64,000 nt of DNA from Clostridium thermobutyricum DSM 4928 (GCF_002050515.1 NZ_LTAY01000026.1:1-64000); one strand, 5' to 3'; shown: positions 1 through 10,243, numbered from the stretch's first letter. Numbers and translations: made by a program. Notes: generated by a model not told the origin, from the letters alone.

Positions 1-258
<258 letters not shown>

Positions 259-313
259 ATATATATCAACTAATTCATGTGTAATTTTCAGAGAACATCT
301 GAATTAAAAATAT

Positions 314-388
314 TCCGCGATAGCTCAATGGTGGAGCACTCGGCTGTTAACCGATAGGCTGGAGGTTCGAGTCCTCTTCGCGGAGCCA
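314..388 (+). tRNA. tRNA-Asn (anticodon GTT)
   Basis: Cloverleaf with a 7-bp acceptor stem (TCCGCGA at 314-320 paired with TCGCGGA before the G discriminator), anticodon GTT at 346-348 in a CTGTTAA loop, a TTCGAGT T-loop, and an encoded CCA ending at 388. It lies about 55 nt after the 23S end and is probably co-transcribed with the rRNA operon. Confidence 0.96.
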
Positions 389-398
389 TTTTTATTTT

Positions 399-421
399 GA
401 AGCATAAGCTTCTTTTTTTTT
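399..421 (+). terminator. Rho-independent terminator of the rRNA/tRNA unit
   Basis: GAAGC-ATAA-GCTTC hairpin (399-412) followed directly by a run of nine T. It sits 10 nt after the tRNA-Asn CCA end. Confidence 0.85.
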
Positions 422-597
422 GCTTTTAAATAAAATTTCGTAGTTTTGAGAATTTAATCTATTTAATAAAATGAAATAAAATTGAATTTATGATAAATAT
501 TACTAAATTGTAATATTTATTTTAATCAATTGTAATATAAAATAGAGTATTAGATGATATTATATTATTGGAGATAAATTATGGGGAAGAGGTTATA

Positions 598-1503
598 ATG
601 GGGATAAAAATAAAAAAAAGAAATTTAGCTGTTTTTGGTATTATAGGATTAGTAGGAATATTTATTGCTATCGGATCATTGTATAAAAATGATGATAAAA
701 AAGCAATAGCAGGTGAAATATCTAATGACTTAGTTGAAACAAAGGAAGATATAAAGAAAAAAAATGAGATTAGATATTTGCCATTAGAAGAAGATTCATT
801 TGCAGATGACGCTAAAGTGGTTGAGAAAAACATTAGAGAGTTATTGACTGGAAAAAAAACTTTTCCTATTCGAGATGATGGAAAAAAAGTTGCATATTTA
901 ACTTTTGATGATGGACCTTCAACGACGATAACACCAGATATTCTAAAAGTTTTAAAGGAAGAAAATATAAAATCAACTTTTTTTGTTTTAGGAAGCAGTT
1001 TAGATAAAAATGATAAAAGTAAAGAAATACTTAAAGATATAGTTAAAGATGGACACGCTATTGCAAATCATACATATACACATGATTATAAAAAATTATA
1101 TCCTAATGGAAAAATAGATGTTGATTATTTTTTTAAAGAAATAGAGAAAACTAATAAATCTATAAAAAATGTAATTGGAGATAGTTTTAACAATAGAGTT
1201 ATAAGATTTCCGGGAGGATATTGGTCTTGGGATGGAAGAGAAGCTGTTAAAAGAAAATTAGAAGAGAAAAAATATTTTAATATTGATTGGAACACACTAA
1301 ATGGTGATGCTGAAGGAGCAAAAATATCAGAAAAAAATTTACTAAAAAAGCTTAAAGCAAGTGTAAATGAGCTGGGAGATAATGCAGATAATATAATTGT
1401 TTTAATGCATGATACTTATAATAAGGAGACTACGTTAAAATCATTGAAAGAATCTATTAGGTTTTTAAAAGAAAAAGGATTCGAGTTTAGAACAATAAAA
1501 TAG
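598..1503 (+). CDS. Membrane-anchored polysaccharide (peptidoglycan) deacetylase, NodB/CE4 family
   Basis: A 301-aa protein with one N-terminal membrane segment (about residues 9-27), a charged linker, then a NodB domain from about residue 97. The metal and catalytic motif TFDDGPS is at 102-108, the HTYTH metal motif at 158-162, and a late MHD motif near the C-terminus. CE4 enzymes remove acetyl groups from GlcNAc or MurNAc in cell-wall glycans, outside the membrane. The ATG at 598 was chosen because GAAGAGG lies just upstream; a TTG at 568 would add ten residues without a clear ribosome site. The true substrate (peptidoglycan or another glycan) cannot be read from the sequence. A terminator follows, so it looks monocistronic. 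Confidence 0.88.
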   Translation: MGIKIKKRNLAVFGIIGLVGIFIAIGSLYKNDDKKAIAGEISNDLVETKEDIKKKNEIRYLPLEEDSFADDAKVVEKNIRELLTGKKTFPIRDDGKKVAYLTFDDGPSTTITPDILKVLKEENIKSTFFVLGSSLDKNDKSKEILKDIVKDGHAIANHTYTHDYKKLYPNGKIDVDYFFKEIEKTNKSIKNVIGDSFNNRVIRFPGGYWSWDGREAVKRKLEEKKYFNIDWNTLNGDAEGAKISEKNLLKKLKASVNELGDNADNIIVLMHDTYNKETTLKSLKESIRFLKEKGFEFRTIK

Positions 1504-1511
1504 AAGAATAT

Positions 1512-1552
1512 AGCGTGAAATTTGATTACATATTAGATTTTACGCTTTTTTT
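1512..1552 (+). terminator. Terminator of the deacetylase gene
   Basis: AGCGT(G)AAAT pairs with ATTT(T)ACGCT around a loop, followed by seven T (1546-1552). Confidence 0.75.
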
Positions 1553-1650
1553 ATAAATAACTTTTTTATATTAGATTTAGAAATTTTTGTAGATATAATA
1601 TTAAATTTCAATTATGAATGAATACATAGATGTCTTTGTAGATTAAATTA

Positions 1651-1690
1651 CTTTAAATAGTTTATAATAAACGTAAGTATAAACTTATTT
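1651..1690 (+). promoter_or_regulatory. Putative promoter with operator-like palindromes before the two-component genes
   Basis: A TATAAT-like -10 lies inside the perfect palindrome GTTTA-TAA-TAAAC (1660-1672). A second palindrome, AAGT-ATAA-ACTT, follows at 1675-1686. No strong -35 is visible. The arrangement would suit autoregulation, but this is inference only. Confidence 0.35.
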
Positions 1691-1767
1691 ATATAAATAT
1701 ACAAAAATATATCTAAATTAGTATAAATAAATTTTAAATATAAAAGATTAAGATAGAGGTGAGTTTT

Positions 1768-2451
1768 ATGGCTAAAATACTTTTAGTAGAAGATGAAGTT
1801 AGTATAAGAGGATTTTTGAAAATAAATTTAATGAGAAATGATTTCGAAGTAATTGAAGCTGGTACAGGAGAAGATGGTATAAAAATGGCATTACAAGATA
1901 AGCCAGATGTTGCTGTGTTAGATGTTATGTTACCAGGAATAGATGGATTCCAAGTTTGTAATGAATTAAGAGCTAAGTATCCTGATTTAGGTATAATAAT
2001 GCTTACTGCAAAAGGACAAGATATGGATAAAATTATGGGACTTGAATATGGAGCTGATGACTATATAGTTAAGCCTTTTAATCCTTTAGAAGTTGTATTA
2101 AGAATTAAAGCTATACTTAGAAGAATTGAAAATAAAAATGAGGATAATAGAGATAAATTAATAAATGGTCCTTTTATTATAGATTTATACTCTCAAAAAA
2201 TAACTAAAAATGGTCAAGAAATTGATTTAACTCCAAAGGAATATTTAATAATGAAAACTTTTATAGAAAATCCTAACAAAGCTTTTTCTAGAGATGAATT
2301 ATTAAATTCAGTTTGGGGATATAATTATTTTGGAGATCCTAAAATAATAGATGTTAATATAAGAAGATTAAGATCAAAAATAGAAGATGATGCATCAAGT
2401 CCTAGTTATATACAAACAGTTTGGGGAATAGGTTATAGGTGGAAAGAATAA
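1768..2451 (+). CDS. OmpR/PhoB-family response regulator
   Basis: A 227-aa two-component regulator. The receiver domain (1-120) has the acidic pair E8/D9, phospho-acceptor D52 (VLDVMLPG), T80 and K102 (VKPF). The winged-helix DNA-binding domain follows at about 128-225, ending in the usual RRLRSKIE...GIGYRW pattern. The ATG at 1768 follows AGAGGTGA; the GTG at 1759 is part of that ribosome site. The kinase gene starts 2 nt after the stop, so they are translated together. The signal sensed and the target genes are unknown; the downstream lipoprotein is the most obvious partner. Confidence 0.95.
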   Translation: MAKILLVEDEVSIRGFLKINLMRNDFEVIEAGTGEDGIKMALQDKPDVAVLDVMLPGIDGFQVCNELRAKYPDLGIIMLTAKGQDMDKIMGLEYGADDYIVKPFNPLEVVLRIKAILRRIENKNEDNRDKLINGPFIIDLYSQKITKNGQEIDLTPKEYLIMKTFIENPNKAFSRDELLNSVWGYNYFGDPKIIDVNIRRLRSKIEDDASSPSYIQTVWGIGYRWKE

Positions 2452-2453
2452 GG

Positions 2454-3854
2454 ATGAAAAGTATTAAACATAAATTAATAAGAAATTTTCTAATAGTAAT
2501 ATTTTCAACAATAATAATTTTAGATGGATTGTTAGCTATATTCGTAAAGAAATACTATTATGATAATACTGAAGCTATGTTAATAAATCAAATTGATATA
2601 GCATCAAACTTTTATGATAGATACTATTCAACAACATCATTAATATCAAATATTTATGATAATGTTGATGCTTTTTGGAATCAAAGTACTGCTCAAGTTC
2701 AAATTTTTGATAAAAGCGGAAAACTTATAATGGATTCTATAGCAGCACATAATAATAAATCAGTTTATGAAGTAGCTGTACAGGATGCTTTAAAAGGTGT
2801 AACTAGTAGATGGGTTGGTAATGTTGATTATTGTCCTTATAAGGTAATGGCTGTTACTAAACCACTTATAGCTAATGGCAATATAATAGGAGTTATAAGA
2901 TTTACTACTTCACTTCAAGATATAGATAAAGGTATTAATTCTATTATTAGCTTCTTTATTATTGTATCTACAGCTGTATTAATAATAGGTATTACATTAA
3001 GTTTAGTTATGGCTAAAAAAATTGTAGATCCAATATTAAAATTAGAAGATACAGCTAAAAAAATAGCAAGTGGAGATTTAAATCAAAAAAGTAATGTTGA
3101 AAGTGATGATGAAATTGGGCAACTAGCTAATACAATTGATTTTATGGCAGAGGAGATTAAAGAAAGAGAGAAAATGAAGGATGACTTTATATCTTCAGTT
3201 TCTCATGAGTTAAGAACTCCACTTACTGCAATAAAAGGATGGGTTATTACTTTAAAAGATGAAAATACAGATAAAGAAACATTAGATCTTGGATTTAGTA
3301 TTATTGAAAAAGAAACTGATAGATTATCTTCAATGGTTGAAGAATTATTAGATTTCTCTAGATTAACTGGCGGGAAAATTGCTTTAAGAAATACAATTGT
3401 TAATTTAAATGATTTTGCAAATCATATAGATGCATATATGAGGCCTAGAGCAAATAGAGAAATGATAATTTTTAACCTTGATAATAAAGTTGGGAACTTA
3501 AATATTAATATGGATATAGATAGAATGAAACAAGTTTTAATTAATATTTTAGATAATGCTTTTAAATTTACTGAGCCAAATGGATGTGTAAATTTGATAT
3601 TTGATCAAGATGATAAAAACGTGTTTATTAAAGTTAAAGATAATGGATGTGGAATACCAGAAGAAGAATTACCAAGGGTAAAGGAGAAATTCTATAAAGG
3701 AAGCAATGCTAAATCTAATGCGGGGATTGGGTTATCAATAGCAGATGAAATTGTTAAGCTTCATGGAGGAGAGTGCGAAATAGAAAGTACTTATTTAGAA
3801 GGAACTGAAGTAACTATTAAGCTTCCAAAAATAATGGAGGAAATTAGTATATGA
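2454..3854 (+). CDS. Sensor histidine kinase
   Basis: A 466-aa membrane kinase. Order: TM1 (about 11-32), an extracellular sensing segment of about 130 residues, TM2 (about 163-187), HAMP (188-240), a HisKA domain with phospho-acceptor H251 in SVSHELRTP, and a HATPase domain with the N box (LDNAFKF) and G boxes (DNGCGIP, GIGLSI). It presumably phosphorylates the regulator encoded just upstream. The start at 2454 is preceded by GGAAAG; a GTG at 2439 would overlap the regulator gene. Its last codons overlap the lipoprotein start as ATGA, which suggests translational coupling. Confidence 0.94.
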   Translation: MKSIKHKLIRNFLIVIFSTIIILDGLLAIFVKKYYYDNTEAMLINQIDIASNFYDRYYSTTSLISNIYDNVDAFWNQSTAQVQIFDKSGKLIMDSIAAHNNKSVYEVAVQDALKGVTSRWVGNVDYCPYKVMAVTKPLIANGNIIGVIRFTTSLQDIDKGINSIISFFIIVSTAVLIIGITLSLVMAKKIVDPILKLEDTAKKIASGDLNQKSNVESDDEIGQLANTIDFMAEEIKEREKMKDDFISSVSHELRTPLTAIKGWVITLKDENTDKETLDLGFSIIEKETDRLSSMVEELLDFSRLTGGKIALRNTIVNLNDFANHIDAYMRPRANREMIIFNLDNKVGNLNINMDIDRMKQVLINILDNAFKFTEPNGCVNLIFDQDDKNVFIKVKDNGCGIPEEELPRVKEKFYKGSNAKSNAGIGLSIADEIVKLHGGECEIESTYLEGTEVTIKLPKIMEEISI

Positions 3855-5329
3855 GAGGAAAAATAGTTATAATATTAGCTATATTAGCTATTTTTATATT
3901 AGCTTTAGCTGGCTGTGAAAGAGTCCCAGGAACAAATATGCTTAAGATAAAACCTCCTGTAAATGATGATCTCTCAATAGCAGGAGAATGGAAAGTTGAA
4001 ACTTATAAGATTTTAGAAAATAATATGTATCCTAAAGATGATATCAATAAGTTAATAAATAAAAAAATATATATAAGCGATAGTATGGTTAATATTGATA
4101 GTCAAATATTTAAAAATGTAAATTATAAATTAAAGGTTGTAGAAGGAAATTATTGCATTTCATATCAATCAAAATATAATGTATCAAATTTAGGAGTAAA
4201 TAATGTCAATGTAATAACTGCAGCTGATAAGAATAATGTTATATTTGATTTTTTTAGTATAGATAGTACAGAAGGATATGTATATTATAGAGGAATATTG
4301 CTTAAAGTTAAGAAAATAGGTGATATTAAAGATCAAGATTTTATAGCAAGTGATGGTGAGGCAAATATAAATAGTCTTTCAGTAAATGAAGATAGTTCTG
4401 AAACTGGAGTATTAATGGGTCTTAAAGTTCCTATTAAAACTGATAGCGGAAAAACAGGATATAAATATATGACATTGTGGATAAACTATAAAGATAATAA
4501 GGTAAGCATACATGAAGCTCCTTATATTTTATTCCCAAGAATGACAGGAATGTGGACTGTTTTCCCTAGATATACTTATGAAAATGGATTTTATAAACAA
4601 TTTTTTGATGTAAATCCTTTAAACGGAAAACAGAAGGACAATGTTCCTAAAACTTTAGATGGAAATTATAATTTATATCAAAGTATAAATTATATAGGAA
4701 ATGATTATATTGGGTTAGAAACATATAGAGGAAATGATTTTAAAGGTGAATATCCTTATTATAAAATGGTACCAATTGATATATTCTCATCAAATAAAGG
4801 AGTAGCACTAGAAGATATTTATAATAATCAAATAAATCCTGTATTTGCAGCCGCTTTTCAAAGTGAACTTAATAATTTAAATCCGAATCAAAAGAAACTC
4901 GTTGATAATAATGTTAATTATAAGAATTTTACGCTTTTGAGGCAACAAGGTAAATGGATTATACAAGGGAAAATATCACCTGTAAATGATAATTATCCAT
5001 CATATAATTTTGATACAAATATAAAACCAAATGCAAATTTAGTTAAGTATGATACTTTATATGTACCTTGGAGATTATTAAGAGCAGATATGCCAACTAT
5101 AGAAGATGCTTATACATCACCAAATGGAAAATTAGCTATAATATTAATAAAAGGGGAACTATTAGTTTATAAAATAAATAATAATAATAAATTAGAAGGA
5201 AGCCCTATATTCAGATATGATTTAAATGAAGGAGCTAAAGTAATAATGGCAGAATGGTGTTCAGGTGATTATGTAACTTATTGGAATACATCGTTTGAAG
5301 AATACAAAAAGAAAGTAGAGGAGGAGTAA
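3851..5329 (+). CDS. Conserved lipoprotein of unknown function linked to a two-component system
   Basis: A 492-aa protein with a lipoprotein signal peptide; the LALAGC lipobox puts the lipidated cysteine at residue 22. The rest is hydrophilic, mostly beta-prone, with no motif I recognise. The C-terminal third (YVPWRLLRADMPTIEDAY onward) looks like a repeat or propeller-like segment. It overlaps the kinase gene by an ATGA junction and sits 1 nt before tldD, so it is translated as part of the same unit. Location outside the membrane, next to the kinase sensor domain, makes an accessory sensing role possible, but this is inference. Confidence 0.8.
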   Translation: MRGKIVIILAILAIFILALAGCERVPGTNMLKIKPPVNDDLSIAGEWKVETYKILENNMYPKDDINKLINKKIYISDSMVNIDSQIFKNVNYKLKVVEGNYCISYQSKYNVSNLGVNNVNVITAADKNNVIFDFFSIDSTEGYVYYRGILLKVKKIGDIKDQDFIASDGEANINSLSVNEDSSETGVLMGLKVPIKTDSGKTGYKYMTLWINYKDNKVSIHEAPYILFPRMTGMWTVFPRYTYENGFYKQFFDVNPLNGKQKDNVPKTLDGNYNLYQSINYIGNDYIGLETYRGNDFKGEYPYYKMVPIDIFSSNKGVALEDIYNNQINPVFAAAFQSELNNLNPNQKKLVDNNVNYKNFTLLRQQGKWIIQGKISPVNDNYPSYNFDTNIKPNANLVKYDTLYVPWRLLRADMPTIEDAYTSPNGKLAIILIKGELLVYKINNNNKLEGSPIFRYDLNEGAKVIMAEWCSGDYVTYWNTSFEEYKKKVEEE

Positions 5330-5330
5330 T

Positions 5331-6713
5331 ATGTTATCAAAAGAAGTAGTAGGAAAAGTTTTATCAGAATGTATGATAACAGGTGGAGATTTTGCTGAAA
5401 TATTTGTAGAGGATTCTATCATTAATTCTTTAGGAATATTAGATGGAAAAGTTGAAAATATTATTGGTGGAAGAAGTTATGGAGTAGGAATAAGAATATT
5501 TAAGGGGCTAAAGAGTGTATATGCTTATACTAATGATAATTCATTAACTAGTCTTTTAGATACAGCTCATAAAGCAGCAGTAGCATTAGGTGAGCTTAAA
5601 GCTAATATGGATATTGTATTAAATGACAAGATAATAGTTCCTAATAAACATATAATAAAATTTTATCCAGAAGCAGTTGATTATAGCAAAAAAATAGATA
5701 TTATGAAAATTGCTTATAATAAAGCAAAAGATTATAGCACAGATATTACAAAAGTAAGTGTTAGTTATACTGATAAAGACCAAAAGGTTATGATTGCAAA
5801 TACTGATGGAACATTTGTAGAAGATAGAAGAGTTAGAACAAGACTCGGAATAAATGCTATTGCATCAAAAGATGGAGAAAATCAAACTGGATTTGAAGGA
5901 CCAGGAAGATGTAAGGGATTCGAAATGTTTGAAGAAGTAGATCCAGAAAGATATGCAGTAGAAGCTTCTAGAACTGCTGTAACAATGCTTCATGCTAAAG
6001 AATGTCCAGCTGGAAAAATGACAGTTGCTATTGATAATGGATTTGGTGGAGTTATATTCCATGAGGCTTGTGGACACTCTTTAGAAGCTACATCAGTTGC
6101 TAAAGGAAATTCAGAATTTGCAGGCAAATTAGGAGAGCAAATTGCATCAACTAAAGTTACTGCAATAGATGATGGAACAATACCTAATTCATGGGGATCT
6201 ATTAATATTGATGATGAAGGTACTCCTTCAAATAAAAATATTCTTATTGAAAATGGAATATTAAAAGGATATATGATAGATAAATTAAATGGTAGAAGAA
6301 TGAATATGGCACCAACAGGGAATTCAAGAAGACAAAGCTATAAATATGCTCCAACTTCAAGAATGACTAATACTTATATTCAAGCAGGAACTGATAAGCC
6401 AGAGGATATAATCAAATCTATTGAAAATGGACTTTATGCTAAGAAAATGGGTGGAGGTTCAGTAAATCCAGTAACAGGTGAATTTAACTTTAATGTTGCA
6501 GAAGGATATTTAGTTAAAGATGGTGTTATAGGTGATGCTGTTAGAGGAGCTTCACTTATAGGTAAAGGAAGCCAAGTTTTAATGGATATTGATATGGTTG
6601 GAACTAATGGGCTTCAAGCTCAAGGAATGTGTGGTTCATCATCAGGAAGTGTTCCTGTAAATGTTGGTCAACCAATGATTAGAGTAAAAGAAATTACAGT
6701 AGGTGGAAGATAG
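5331..6713 (+). CDS. tldD: TldD-family zinc metalloprotease
   Basis: A 460-aa protein of the TldD/PmbA (U62) family. The HEACGH motif (HExxxH) is at residues 244-249 and supplies two zinc ligands and the catalytic Glu; a late GMCGSSSG segment near residue 440 carries the conserved Cys ligand. In other bacteria TldD and TldE (PmbA) form a heterodimer that degrades unfolded peptides and matures some peptide antibiotics. The partner gene follows 12 nt downstream. The start is preceded by GAGGAGGAG. No peptide precursor gene was seen nearby, so the substrate is unknown. Confidence 0.93.
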   Translation: MLSKEVVGKVLSECMITGGDFAEIFVEDSIINSLGILDGKVENIIGGRSYGVGIRIFKGLKSVYAYTNDNSLTSLLDTAHKAAVALGELKANMDIVLNDKIIVPNKHIIKFYPEAVDYSKKIDIMKIAYNKAKDYSTDITKVSVSYTDKDQKVMIANTDGTFVEDRRVRTRLGINAIASKDGENQTGFEGPGRCKGFEMFEEVDPERYAVEASRTAVTMLHAKECPAGKMTVAIDNGFGGVIFHEACGHSLEATSVAKGNSEFAGKLGEQIASTKVTAIDDGTIPNSWGSINIDDEGTPSNKNILIENGILKGYMIDKLNGRRMNMAPTGNSRRQSYKYAPTSRMTNTYIQAGTDKPEDIIKSIENGLYAKKMGGGSVNPVTGEFNFNVAEGYLVKDGVIGDAVRGASLIGKGSQVLMDIDMVGTNGLQAQGMCGSSSGSVPVNVGQPMIRVKEITVGGR

Positions 6714-6725
6714 GAGGTGCAGTAA

Positions 6726-8069
6726 ATGGAGTTTAAAGAATTTAAAGAAAAACTTTTTAATAGATCAAGAGAAGAAGGATTAGAAGAATTTGAAATATAT
6801 TTTTCTGATAAAGAAAGTTTAAGTATAAACATTTATAAAGAAGAGGTTGAAAAATATAGTCTAAATAAATCTTTTGGAGTTTCATTTAGAGCAAAAATAA
6901 ATGAAAAAATGGGTTATTCTTATACAGAGATAATTGATGAGGCATCAATAGATATGCTTATAAATAATGCAAAAGCTGCAGCTCTTTATATAGAAGATGA
7001 TGATAAACAATTTATTTATGAAGGAGATAAAGAATACTCAAAGGTTGAAAATTATCATCCACAATTAGAAAATATTGAAGCTGATAAGTTAATTGAACTT
7101 GGAATTCAAATGGAAAAGGAATGTAAAAAAGAAAGTGATAAAATAGCTAATTTTGGCGGATGTGGAATAGGCTATGTTAATGTTAAGTATGGTTTAATGA
7201 ATTCAAAAGGATTAGAACTTACTGATAAATCAAATCTTTTAACTGCATATATAGTTCCAATATTAGATATAGATGATGTTAAATATGATGGATTTGGTTA
7301 TGCTGTAGCAAAATCAGTAGAAGATGTAAATCCTAATAAAATAGCTAAAATGGCCATAAAAGAAGCTATGGATAAAGTTGGAGCTAAAACTATAGAATCT
7401 AAAAAATATAAAACTGTAATAAAAAATGAAGCTATGGTTTCACTTCTTCAATCTTTCTGGTCAATATTTGATGGAGATTTAGCTCAAAAAGGTATTTCAC
7501 TTTTAGGTGGAAAAGAAGGAGAAGTTATTGCCTCAGATAAACTTACTATAATAGATAATCCACTTATGAAAGATGGATTAGCATCAGTAGCTTTTGATGA
7601 TGAGGGAGTAGCTACATTTAAGAAATCAATAATAGAAAATGGTAAACTAGTAACACTTCTTCATAATTTAAAAACAGCTAATAAAGCTAATAGAAAGTCA
7701 ACAGGAAGTGGATTTAAAAATTCATATGCATCACCTGTTAGTGTAGGGCCAACAAATTTCTACATTGAAGAAGGGACTACTACTTTTGAACAACTTTTAG
7801 AAGAAGTTAAAGATGGGCTTATAGTTACTGAATTTTCAGGGCTTCATTCAGGAGCAAATTCAATAACAGGAGATTTCTCATTAGCAGCTAAAGGATTCTT
7901 GATAGTAGATGGAAAGCAAGGAAGACCAGTAGAACAAATAACTGTAGCAGGTAATTTCTTTGAGTTATTAAAGAATATTCAAGTTGTATGTTCAGATATA
8001 AAATTCCCAATGACTAGTTTTGGATCACCTTCAATCTATGTTGGAGAAATGTCTGTAGCAGGAGAATAG
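6726..8069 (+). CDS. pmbA: PmbA/TldE-family metalloprotease subunit
   Basis: A 447-aa paralogue of TldD that lacks the HExxxH motif, as expected for the PmbA/TldE subunit of the heterodimer. The family pattern GLHSGANSITGDFSLAAKGF lies near residues 380-400. GGAGGTG precedes the ATG. It closes the run that starts with the response regulator and is followed by a bidirectional terminator. Together with TldD it would form a cytosolic protease that acts inside an internal cavity. Confidence 0.92.
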   Translation: MEFKEFKEKLFNRSREEGLEEFEIYFSDKESLSINIYKEEVEKYSLNKSFGVSFRAKINEKMGYSYTEIIDEASIDMLINNAKAAALYIEDDDKQFIYEGDKEYSKVENYHPQLENIEADKLIELGIQMEKECKKESDKIANFGGCGIGYVNVKYGLMNSKGLELTDKSNLLTAYIVPILDIDDVKYDGFGYAVAKSVEDVNPNKIAKMAIKEAMDKVGAKTIESKKYKTVIKNEAMVSLLQSFWSIFDGDLAQKGISLLGGKEGEVIASDKLTIIDNPLMKDGLASVAFDDEGVATFKKSIIENGKLVTLLHNLKTANKANRKSTGSGFKNSYASPVSVGPTNFYIEEGTTTFEQLLEEVKDGLIVTEFSGLHSGANSITGDFSLAAKGFLIVDGKQGRPVEQITVAGNFFELLKNIQVVCSDIKFPMTSFGSPSIYVGEMSVAGE

Positions 8070-8125
8070 ATTATAGAAATTTTATTTAAATAAAAACTTT
8101 AAAAATTATAATATTTTTAAATAAT

Positions 8126-8158
8126 AAAACTCTCATGAAATAATCATGAGAGTTTTTA
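8126..8158. terminator. Bidirectional terminator between pmbA and ltaS
   Basis: AAAACTCTCATGA and TCATGAGAGTTTT form a 13-bp perfect stem with a 5-nt loop. T-runs on both sides serve the two converging genes. Confidence 0.85.
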
Positions 8159-8215
8159 ATTTAAATAACTAGCTATTTAAATTATATATAAATAAATATT
8201 TTATTAAAGAATACT

Positions 8216-10075
8216 TTATTTATGAGTATAATTTGCTCTAATCATTTTATCAGACATTTGAGGACTTTCTTCTATAAGCTTTATTTGTTCAGAAGTTAAG
8301 TCTTTTAAATTTCCAACTACTTTTCCATTATTAAGAACAGCATATGATCTATTAGTATTTAATAAATTTCTACCAAGTGCAGTATTTTCGTATTCACTTG
8401 AAGGAATTCCAAGAGCATATAGAAGAGTTGGCATTATATCAATTTGTCCACCAACAGTATCAAAAGTTTTTGGAGCAACTTTACTATTTGGCTCATATAA
8501 AATTAATGGAACAGTTGGATTTCCTTTATCATCAAACCAAGGTTCTTTAGTTTTTAAAGAATCTATACTGCTTTGATAATATTTATGAACTCCAGTATGG
8601 TCACCAACTATAGCAATTATACTATTTTGTAATAAACCAGTTTTTTCAAGATCTGTTAAGAAGTTTCCTATTTGCTCATCAGTATAATGAACACTTTCTA
8701 AGTATCCGCCCATTTCAGTTTTATCTAAATCATCAGGTAAATTTAATTTTCTCATATTTTTTGGTAAATCAAATGGACCATGATTAGTTAAAGTTACTGT
8801 AAATCCATAGAAAGGTTGTTTAAGTTTTTCTAGCATAGGAACTACTTGTTTAAAGTAAGTTTTATCACTAAGTCCCATTCCAACTAATTCATCAGGATTA
8901 AATGAGTGGAAGTCAATAAAGTTTTCAAATCCTAATCCAGGTAATCCTTTTGAATAATTCCAGAAAGAACCTTTATCAGGATGAATAGCTACTGATTCAT
9001 ATCCATTTCTATCAAGTATTCTTGGCATTGAGTTATAATCTCTAACTGGATATCTAAAGAAAGTTGAACCACGTCTTAAAGGTAACATTGATGTATTTAC
9101 CATTAAGTCAGAGTCAGAGCTTGTACCTTCATTAACTTGTTCATATATATTAGGGAAGTAAAGGCCATGTTTTATTAAATTATCCATTACAGGAGTAATT
9201 TCTTTTCCATTTATTTTTTGTCCAATAACAAAACTTTCAAGTGATTCAACTTGAATAACTATTAAATTTTTACCTTTTGCCATTCCGAAATATTCGTTAT
9301 TTTTTAAATTTTCATTTTTGAATTTATAGTAATCATTTATTTGAGTTTTTTCTTCATTACTAAGCTCATAAGGTTTAGAATCTTTATATACATTTATTGC
9401 ATCCATTATATGATAACCTATAGGTGAAAAATATTTCACTGTATTTGTTGGGTCATAATTATCGAAAAAATACGCATTTTTTACATTTTTATTTCCCAGG
9501 ACATAAAGATTGAATGGAACATAAGCAATAAATAAAATTGGAATTATTAAAGTTGCTATGAAAGTTTTAATAGCTCTTTTCTTTCTATTTATGTAAGATT
9601 TTCTAGTAAAGAAAACATAAATCGCCATTATTATAAAATCTATAAAGAATAATAAATCATATGGACTAAATAAAGATAAAATAGTCCCAGATAGATTATC
9701 TAAATTTGCTGTTTGAGTTAATATTAAAACTGATGGAACTGTTAAAAATCCTCTAAAATAACATAAATCTACTAGTGTTAAAATAGTTAAAATTAAGTCT
9801 ATAATAAATAGATAAATAACTCGTCCCTTTCCTTTAAAAAGCAATGAAAAGCTTAAAAATATAAGAGTAAAAGCAAAATAGTAACCTAAGCAATAACGTG
9901 TATCTGAGAAACCGAGTTTAAAATTTAGTTTATAAGGATCGGAGTTTAAAATAAACCCTTGAAGAAGGATTCCTTTTATTACGATTCCGAATAATGGTAT
10001 TAAAAATAATATTGATCTAAAGATTTGGTCTTTATTAATATTTTTTAATGAAAAATTTTTAATATCTTTAATCAT
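8216..10075 (-). CDS. ltaS: Lipoteichoic acid synthase-type membrane sulfatase-fold enzyme
   Basis: A 619-aa protein with about five N-terminal membrane helices (residues 1-195) and an extracellular sulfatase-fold domain (about 265-580). The residues expected of LtaS are visible: metal ligand E277 (QVESLES), catalytic T318 (EGTSSDSD), and D492/H493 (GDHTG). LtaS polymerises glycerol phosphate from phosphatidylglycerol onto a glycolipid anchor at the outer membrane face. The ATG is preceded by AAGGAG. The GT28 glycosyltransferase at 44.5 kb may make the glycolipid anchor. Related enzymes act on other head groups, so the exact polymer is inferred. Confidence 0.9.
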   Translation of the reverse strand: MIKDIKNFSLKNINKDQIFRSILFLIPLFGIVIKGILLQGFILNSDPYKLNFKLGFSDTRYCLGYYFAFTLIFLSFSLLFKGKGRVIYLFIIDLILTILTLVDLCYFRGFLTVPSVLILTQTANLDNLSGTILSLFSPYDLLFFIDFIIMAIYVFFTRKSYINRKKRAIKTFIATLIIPILFIAYVPFNLYVLGNKNVKNAYFFDNYDPTNTVKYFSPIGYHIMDAINVYKDSKPYELSNEEKTQINDYYKFKNENLKNNEYFGMAKGKNLIVIQVESLESFVIGQKINGKEITPVMDNLIKHGLYFPNIYEQVNEGTSSDSDLMVNTSMLPLRRGSTFFRYPVRDYNSMPRILDRNGYESVAIHPDKGSFWNYSKGLPGLGFENFIDFHSFNPDELVGMGLSDKTYFKQVVPMLEKLKQPFYGFTVTLTNHGPFDLPKNMRKLNLPDDLDKTEMGGYLESVHYTDEQIGNFLTDLEKTGLLQNSIIAIVGDHTGVHKYYQSSIDSLKTKEPWFDDKGNPTVPLILYEPNSKVAPKTFDTVGGQIDIMPTLLYALGIPSSEYENTALGRNLLNTNRSYAVLNNGKVVGNLKDLTSEQIKLIEESPQMSDKMIRANYTHK

Positions 10076-10234
10076 TTGAAAACTCCTTAATAATATTATC
10101 TTTCTAAATTATAGTACATACATTACAGAATATCAATAAATTAGAAATTTAAGAATTTAAACGATTTAGATTTAAAAGATATGTAATTAATTATGAATTA
10201 GTGTATAAGTAAAGAAGAAATAATACTTTAAAAA

Positions 10235-10243
10235 TGATATAAT
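10235..10243 (+). promoter_or_regulatory. Extended -10 promoter element before yedF
   Basis: TGATATAAT, a TGn-extended -10 box, lies 24 nt before the yedF start. No good -35 is visible 17 bp upstream. The same element occurs before the MATE gene (21080-21088) and tdk (46061-46069). Confidence 0.45.

Noticed and set aside
5331-8215. A peptide-antibiotic cluster around TldD/PmbA.
   Set aside because: No small precursor gene or modifying enzyme is present next to them.
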